Below are positions 59,931 to 64,000 of a stretch of 64,000 nt of DNA, in pieces. The DNA is taken from the NCBI RefSeq assembly GCF_014203835.1, contig NZ_JACHJW010000001.1, positions 3,732,501 through 3,796,500 on the forward strand. The letters run 5' to 3'. Positions within the stretch are counted from its first letter, which is position 1, and each line of letters begins with the position of its first letter. The notes below the pieces were generated by a model, which was not told the DNA's origin, searched no databases, and was given only the letters and a program-made list of their open reading frames with translations. This DNA comes from Micromonospora polyrhachis (GTDB taxonomy: Bacteria > Actinomycetota > Actinomycetes > Mycobacteriales > Micromonosporaceae). A program made the position numbers and the translations under genes.

Positions 59931-60869
59931 TCAGACCCAGCCTCGGCGACTCGCCTCTATGCCCAGGGTCAGCCGGTTGACGGCGCCGACTTCCCGTTCC
60001 AGCGCGTCGATGTGTCGCCGGACCGACCGGGTGCTCAGACCGAGAGTGCGAGCGATGGCCTCGTCCTTCAGTCCGGTTGCGGCGAGTCGGAGCACCTCCC
60101 GACGGCGGGCCGGAATCGTCCCTGTCTCGTCGGGCGGGCTGAGCGCGGCGGCGCGCTGCCACAGCATCTCGAAGTAGTCGCCCAGCGCGGCGACCACCAC
60201 AGGTGCCTGGATCAGCATCGCCGCCTCTACGCCGATCGGTGTCAGGGCAACGAGGGCCGTGTCGTCGGCGAGCACCATCTTCATGGGTAGATCGGGGAGA
60301 ACGCGGTACTCCTCGCCGGCGGCCAGAGCGTGCCGGATCAGTCCGCGACAGGTGTCGTCGGCCAACAGCGCGTCGGTGCAGATGCTGCGATGCCGTACGC
60401 CGCCGGTCCGGGCCGTGGCCGGTGCCGTCAGCGTCGCCCGGTCGGTGGGCCATACGGTGAAGTGATGGGTCTCCAGGTTGCGGCATTCGCGACGGGCACC
60501 CAGCACGAGTTCCCGCTGGATGCCGATGATCTCCGTACGGTCGACGTGCAGCGTCACCCCCAACCGGGTCTGGTCGGTCAGCCGGATCGCGGACCGCCCA
60601 TCCAGACCCTCCAGCCAGGCGGCGTGCGCCAACATGCGGAACTGCTGTGCGGCGGCGTCCTGTCGCCACTGCACGAGCAGCCGCCGCAGCGCGGTCGACG
60701 GGGTGACCGGATGCACGACGACCGGCAGGTCCACCGATTCCCAGATCAGGCCGCGCTCGCGCAGTTCGGCCAACGCTTCACGCTCGACCGGATCAGTGAT
60801 CTCTGCGAGTGTTCGTCCGCCGATCGTCAACAGTCGTTCATAGAACCGGCGGGCCTCCTCAGAGAACAC
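59931..60869 (-). CDS. LuxR-family regulator
   Basis: A 312-residue protein from GTG 60869. The C-terminal GerE/LuxR helix-turn-helix is clear: RRREVLRLAATGLKDEAIAR then TLGLSTRSVRRHIDALEREV (about 253-292). The N-terminal half starts with EEARRFYERLLTIGGRTLAE, resembling a TrmB/IclR-like winged segment, then a sensor region of uncertain fold. The arrangement matches actinobacterial LuxR regulators lacking a receiver domain. It lies 124 bp upstream of the giant RHS gene on the same strand, suggesting it may regulate that gene or share its transcript. Confidence 0.9.
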   Translation of the reverse strand: MFSEEARRFYERLLTIGGRTLAEITDPVEREALAELRERGLIWESVDLPVVVHPVTPSTALRRLLVQWRQDAAAQQFRMLAHAAWLEGLDGRSAIRLTDQTRLGVTLHVDRTEIIGIQRELVLGARRECRNLETHHFTVWPTDRATLTAPATARTGGVRHRSICTDALLADDTCRGLIRHALAAGEEYRVLPDLPMKMVLADDTALVALTPIGVEAAMLIQAPVVVAALGDYFEMLWQRAAALSPPDETGTIPARRREVLRLAATGLKDEAIARTLGLSTRSVRRHIDALEREVGAVNRLTLGIEASRRGWV

Positions 60870-60975
60870 CGTCTATTTATAGCTCAGACTTCGGTGGTTC
60901 CACCCCATCGTCGACCCGTCGACATCGGTGCGAAAACCGATCGCGATGGAGACGCCCAGGTGTCAGGCTCGGCCT

Positions 60976-61995
60976 GTGGAAATCCGTGTCGTTCCCCTGG
61001 ACGTAACCGACGACGCTGCCGTCGAGCGGTCGTACGAGATCGTGGCGGCCAGTGATGCCACCGACATGCCCGACCTTCCCCCACTTTGTCGCCAAGGGTT
61101 CATTGCCGGACTACGACATCCGATGCCGGGTAACCAACCGTGGCACGGGCAGGCCCTGCTCGACGGGATGACGGTCGGCCACATCAGCGTCGAGTTGCCG
61201 ACCATCGAGAACACCGACAACGCCGGATTCGAGCTGCGCGTACACCCGAACCATCGGCGGCAGGGCGTGGGCCGGGCGCTGTACGAGCACGCGCGCCGGT
61301 TGGTTCTCGCGCGAGGCCGGAAACGGATCGTCGGTTCGGTCGTCGCCGGGCTGCCCGGCGGGCCGGCGTGGTCCGAGGCGGGGTCGACGTTCGCGGCGGC
61401 CATGGGCGCGAAGGCGGTCCTCACCGAGGTACGCCGTCGACTCGACGTCACCGCCGTCGACCAGCCGGCGCTGGACCGGGTGTTGGCCGAGGCGCGACGC
61501 AAGGCCGAGGGATATTCCCTGGTCCAGTGGGCCGGGATGACCCCTGATGCGTACCTCGACGACGTCGCCTATCTCGACGGGCGACTGCTCCAGGACGCCC
61601 CGATGGGCGATCTGGAGTGGGAGCCGTCCAAGGTCGACGCGAACCGGATCCAGGCGGCGGAGCAGGTGCTCGCGCTGCGCGGCATCCGCCACTACCACAG
61701 CGGGATGCGACACGACGCCTCCGGTCGACTGGTCGCCTGGAGCCTGCTCAACTTCGCCGCTACCAGCCCGTGGCACGCGTACCAGCAGATCACCATCGTC
61801 GACCCCGCGCACCGTGGTCACCGACTGGGCGCGATCGTCAAGATCGAAAACCTGCGGTACGCCCTGGACGCCGAGCCCGAACTGTCAGTGGTGGACACCT
61901 GGAACGCGGCGGCCAACGATCACATGATCTCGATCAACGAGGCGATGGGTTTCCGACCGGTCGACAACTGGACCAACTGGCAACAGGCCCTCTAA
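60976..61995 (+). CDS. tandem GNAT-domain protein (mycothiol synthase-like layout)
   Basis: A 339-residue protein from GTG 60976. Two GNAT domains in tandem are visible. The N-terminal one (about 1-155) has intact motif A, ELRVHPNHRRQGVGRALYEH (about 93-112). The C-terminal one (about 170-335) has TIVDPAHRGHRLGAIVKIEN (about 271-290; RGHRLG) and TWNAAANDHMISINEAMGFR. This layout resembles MshD and related double acetyltransferases, but key MshD residues cannot be confirmed. Its last codons match the tandem repeat that follows. Confidence 0.88.
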   Translation: MEIRVVPLDVTDDAAVERSYEIVAASDATDMPDLPPLCRQGFIAGLRHPMPGNQPWHGQALLDGMTVGHISVELPTIENTDNAGFELRVHPNHRRQGVGRALYEHARRLVLARGRKRIVGSVVAGLPGGPAWSEAGSTFAAAMGAKAVLTEVRRRLDVTAVDQPALDRVLAEARRKAEGYSLVQWAGMTPDAYLDDVAYLDGRLLQDAPMGDLEWEPSKVDANRIQAAEQVLALRGIRHYHSGMRHDASGRLVAWSLLNFAATSPWHAYQQITIVDPAHRGHRLGAIVKIENLRYALDAEPELSVVDTWNAAANDHMISINEAMGFRPVDNWTNWQQAL

Positions 61996-62092
61996 TCCCT
62001 GGTGGCGAGACCTTTTGGTCCCGGGTGGCAGGCACTCTGATCCCCTGCTGGCAGACCCTCCGATCTCGGGTGGCAGACCCTCCTATCCCGGG
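61978..62092 (+). repeat. five 22-25 bp repeats over the GNAT stop codon
   Basis: TGGCA-type units start at 61978 (inside the last GNAT codons), 62003, 62026, 62049 and 62071; the last two read TGGCAGACCCTCCGATCTCG and TGGCAGACCCTCCTATCCCG. The repeat seems to derive from the gene's own 3' end. Confidence 0.8.
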
Positions 62093-62115
62093 CCGACCTG
62101 CGGCATGATGGCGGC

Positions 62116-63792
62116 ATGACGGAGACCCCGCACCCCCTGTATGCCAAGCATGCCGACACCCTGGCCAAGGCGCTGACCGCGATCAAGGATCGCGGCTACT
62201 GGTCCGCCTATCCGGAGTCGCCCAGCCCCCGGGTGTACGGCGAGACCGCCGCCGCCGAGGGGGAGGCGACCTTCCGGTCCTACCTGGATGGCGACTTCCC
62301 CCTCGACCAGCCCGGCACCGGGGAACGGGTCGCCACCGAGGTCAGCCCGTTCGGCATCGACCTCGATGTGCGCTACCCGCACGCCACCCCGGACGCCCTG
62401 CTGACCGCCGCCACCACTGCCCTGCCGGCATGGCGGGACGCCGGGCCGCAGACCCGGCTGGGCGTGTGCCTGGAGATCCTCGCCCGGCTGCACGCACACG
62501 TCTTCGAGATGGCCTACGCCGTACAGGCCACCAGCGGGCAGGCGTTCCTCATGGCTTTCCAGGCCGGTGGGGCGCACGCGCTCGACCGGGCACTCGAAGC
62601 CCTCGCCTACGCGTACGCCGAGATGACCCGGCACCCGGCCACCGCCGAGTGGGAGAAGCCGGCCGGCAAGGGTGATCCGCTGCGGATGACCAAGACGTTC
62701 CACGTCGTGCCCCGAGGGGTGGCGCTGGTGGTCGGCTGCAACACCTTCCCGACCTGGAACTCCTACCCGGGTCTCTTCGCCTCGCTGGCCACCGGCAACC
62801 CGGTGGTCGTCAAGCCCCACCCGCGAGCGGTCCTGCCGCTGGCGATCACCGTGCGCTACGCCCGGGAGGTGCTGGCCGAGGCCGGGTTCGATCCCAACCT
62901 GGTGCTGCTTGCCGCCGAGGCACCCGGCGAAGGGCTCGCTTCCACGCTGGCCGTACGCCCCGAGGTCAAGATCATCGACTTCACCGGCTCGACCGAGTAC
63001 GGCGACTGGCTCGAAGCCAACGCCCGGCAGGCGGTCGTCTACACCGAGAAGGCCGGGGTCAACACCATCGTCGTCGACTCCACCGACGACTTCGTCGGCA
63101 TGTGCCGCAACATCGGCTTCTCGCTGACCCTCTACAGCGGACAGATGTGCACCACCCCGCAGAACATCCTCATCCCGGCCGGCGGCATCAGCACCGACCA
63201 GGGACACAAGAGCTTCGACGAGGTCGCGGCCGGTATCGCCGCGACGGTCGGCAAACTGACCGTTGACCCGGCCCGCGCCGTGGAGATGACCGGCGCGATC
63301 GTCAACGACGGCGTACTCGGCCGGCTGGACGAGGTCGCCGGGCTCGGCGAGGCGGTGCTGGAGTCGCGGACGATCGAGCACCCGACCTACGTGGGGGCAG
63401 TGGTCCGTACCCCGACGATCGTGAAGCTCGGCGCGGACGCCGCGCAGACCTACGGCCGGGAGTGGTTCGGGCCCATCTCGTTCGTGATCGCCACCGACTC
63501 CACCGAGCACAGCCTGCGGATCTTCCGGGACACCGTCGGCGAGCGGGGCGCGTTGACCGCTGCGGCCTACGCCACCGACGAGAAGGTGCTGGATGCCGTC
63601 GAGACGGCAGCGGTGGAGACCGGCGTGCACCTGTCCTGCAACCTGACCGGGGGCGTCTTCGTCAACCAGTCGGCGGCCTTCTCCGACTTCCACGCCAGTG
63701 GTGCCAACCCGGCAGCGAACGCCGCTCTGACCGACGGCGCGTACGTGGCCAGCCGGTTCCGCGTCGTACAGTCCCGCCGGCACACCGCCTGA
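62116..63792 (+). CDS. paaN: phenylacetic acid degradation protein PaaN
   Basis: A 558-residue aldehyde-dehydrogenase-superfamily protein. The N-terminal MTETPHPLYAKHADTLAKAL and the segment AIKDRGYWSAYPESPSPRVY match PaaN of the actinobacterial phenylacetate pathway. Catalytic-Cys loop is YSGQMCTTPQN (Cys about 337), with DFTGSTEYGDWLEANARQAV and YTEKAGVNTIVVD as NAD-binding/oxyanion parts. It probably oxidises the ring-opened semialdehyde of the pathway to the CoA-linked or free acid. ATG 62116 is preceded by repeats, not a clear Shine-Dalgarno. Other paa genes may lie beyond the right edge. Confidence 0.95.
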   Translation: MTETPHPLYAKHADTLAKALTAIKDRGYWSAYPESPSPRVYGETAAAEGEATFRSYLDGDFPLDQPGTGERVATEVSPFGIDLDVRYPHATPDALLTAATTALPAWRDAGPQTRLGVCLEILARLHAHVFEMAYAVQATSGQAFLMAFQAGGAHALDRALEALAYAYAEMTRHPATAEWEKPAGKGDPLRMTKTFHVVPRGVALVVGCNTFPTWNSYPGLFASLATGNPVVVKPHPRAVLPLAITVRYAREVLAEAGFDPNLVLLAAEAPGEGLASTLAVRPEVKIIDFTGSTEYGDWLEANARQAVVYTEKAGVNTIVVDSTDDFVGMCRNIGFSLTLYSGQMCTTPQNILIPAGGISTDQGHKSFDEVAAGIAATVGKLTVDPARAVEMTGAIVNDGVLGRLDEVAGLGEAVLESRTIEHPTYVGAVVRTPTIVKLGADAAQTYGREWFGPISFVIATDSTEHSLRIFRDTVGERGALTAAAYATDEKVLDAVETAAVETGVHLSCNLTGGVFVNQSAAFSDFHASGANPAANAALTDGAYVASRFRVVQSRRHTA

Positions 63793-63803
63793 GGTGCCAG
63801 GAC

Positions 63804-63839
63804 GGCCCCTTCCTATCGCTCTCTGCCGTGGAAGGGGCC
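63804..63839 (+). terminator. GGCCCCTTCC hairpin after paaN
   Basis: GGCCCCTTCC (63804-63813) pairs with GGAAGGGGCC (63830-63839) around a 16-nt loop, 11 bp after the paaN stop. It is related to the palindromes at 38141-38186 in the met operon. Confidence 0.8.
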
Positions 63840-64000
63840 CTTCCTGACGTCGAAGCGGGGCGGTCAGGCGCTTGCCGTACGGGCGGACCGGCCGTCGCTG
63901 CTCGGCTGCGGCGTCGAGTCGTACACCATCGGAGCGCGCCCGGTCGACGCCCGGTGAGACGGTCGAGTGCGGCCGACGTGGCGTCGTCGGCGGGGAGGTA
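63840..64000. other. right edge, no assigned gene
   Basis: A minus-strand frame could run off the edge (tail GRSARTASA, stop at about 63864-63866), but two frames look equally plausible over the last 130 bp. I leave it unassigned; the next gene may end here. Confidence 0.35.

Overview
The window is high-GC actinobacterial DNA. Codon use with G/C third positions, many GTG/TTG starts, AfsR/SARP, DUF3263, DUF4032, MSMEG_6728-like and XerD-like recombinase proteins, and GGCCCCTTCC-type intergenic palindromes point to the Micromonosporaceae, probably a Micromonospora relative. This assignment is inferred from sequence character alone.

Layout. 0.2-8 kb: a tRNA-Thr followed by accessory genes (zinc-ribbon and Cys-rich proteins, an XRE regulator, an ASCH protein, a GNAT acetyltransferase), an RsgA-type GTPase behind a leader peptide and attenuator, and a frameshifted tyrosine-recombinase relic. 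This looks like a decayed island. 8-13 kb: divergent secreted glycoside hydrolase and subtilase, the latter with two tandem P-domains. 12.5-19.4 kb: small regulator/enzyme modules (CGNR protein and metallophosphoesterase, LysE exporter, HxlR and NmrA-like reductase, TetR and alpha/beta hydrolase, HNH endonuclease). 19.5-27.4 kb: a two-RCK potassium channel protein, a DUF4032 protein, a PAP2 phosphatase, and an amino-sugar operon (SIS, ROK kinase, NagA) divergent from its probable DeoR regulator. 27.6-31.4 kb: an ABC-2 type exporter pair and small membrane or DNA-binding proteins. 31.5-37.2 kb: a WYL regulator, a large SARP/AfsR regulator, and a coupled XRE/PP2C-like pair. 37.2-39.8 kb: a metNIQ methionine importer. 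40-48.3 kb: a GNAT protein, a secreted repeat protein, a CDC48-like double AAA ATPase with a degenerate first ATPase domain, and a striking fusion of an extracellular alpha/beta hydrolase to an ABC ATPase with its own permease. 48.4-49.4 kb: two small secreted proteins with very long hairpins. 50-53.3 kb: a monooxygenase, a MarR/SDR pair with an overlapping palindromic operator, and threonine synthase behind a SAM-I riboswitch. 53.7-60.9 kb: a giant secreted RHS/YD-repeat protein ending in a CHAP-like domain, and its LuxR-type neighbour. 61-63.8 kb: a tandem-GNAT protein and PaaN.

The strongest observations are: (1) tandem repeats sitting on or just after the stop codons of seven loci, made of different sequences; (2) the leader-peptide/terminator attenuator of the RsgA GTPase; (3) a SAM-I riboswitch controlling threonine synthase rather than a methionine gene, while metNIQ lacks one; (4) the hydrolase-TM-ABC ATPase fusion; (5) the CDC48-like protein with a decayed D1 site.

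Limits: all calls are from reading the sequence. No homology search, folding or alignment was run, and domain boundaries are approximate.
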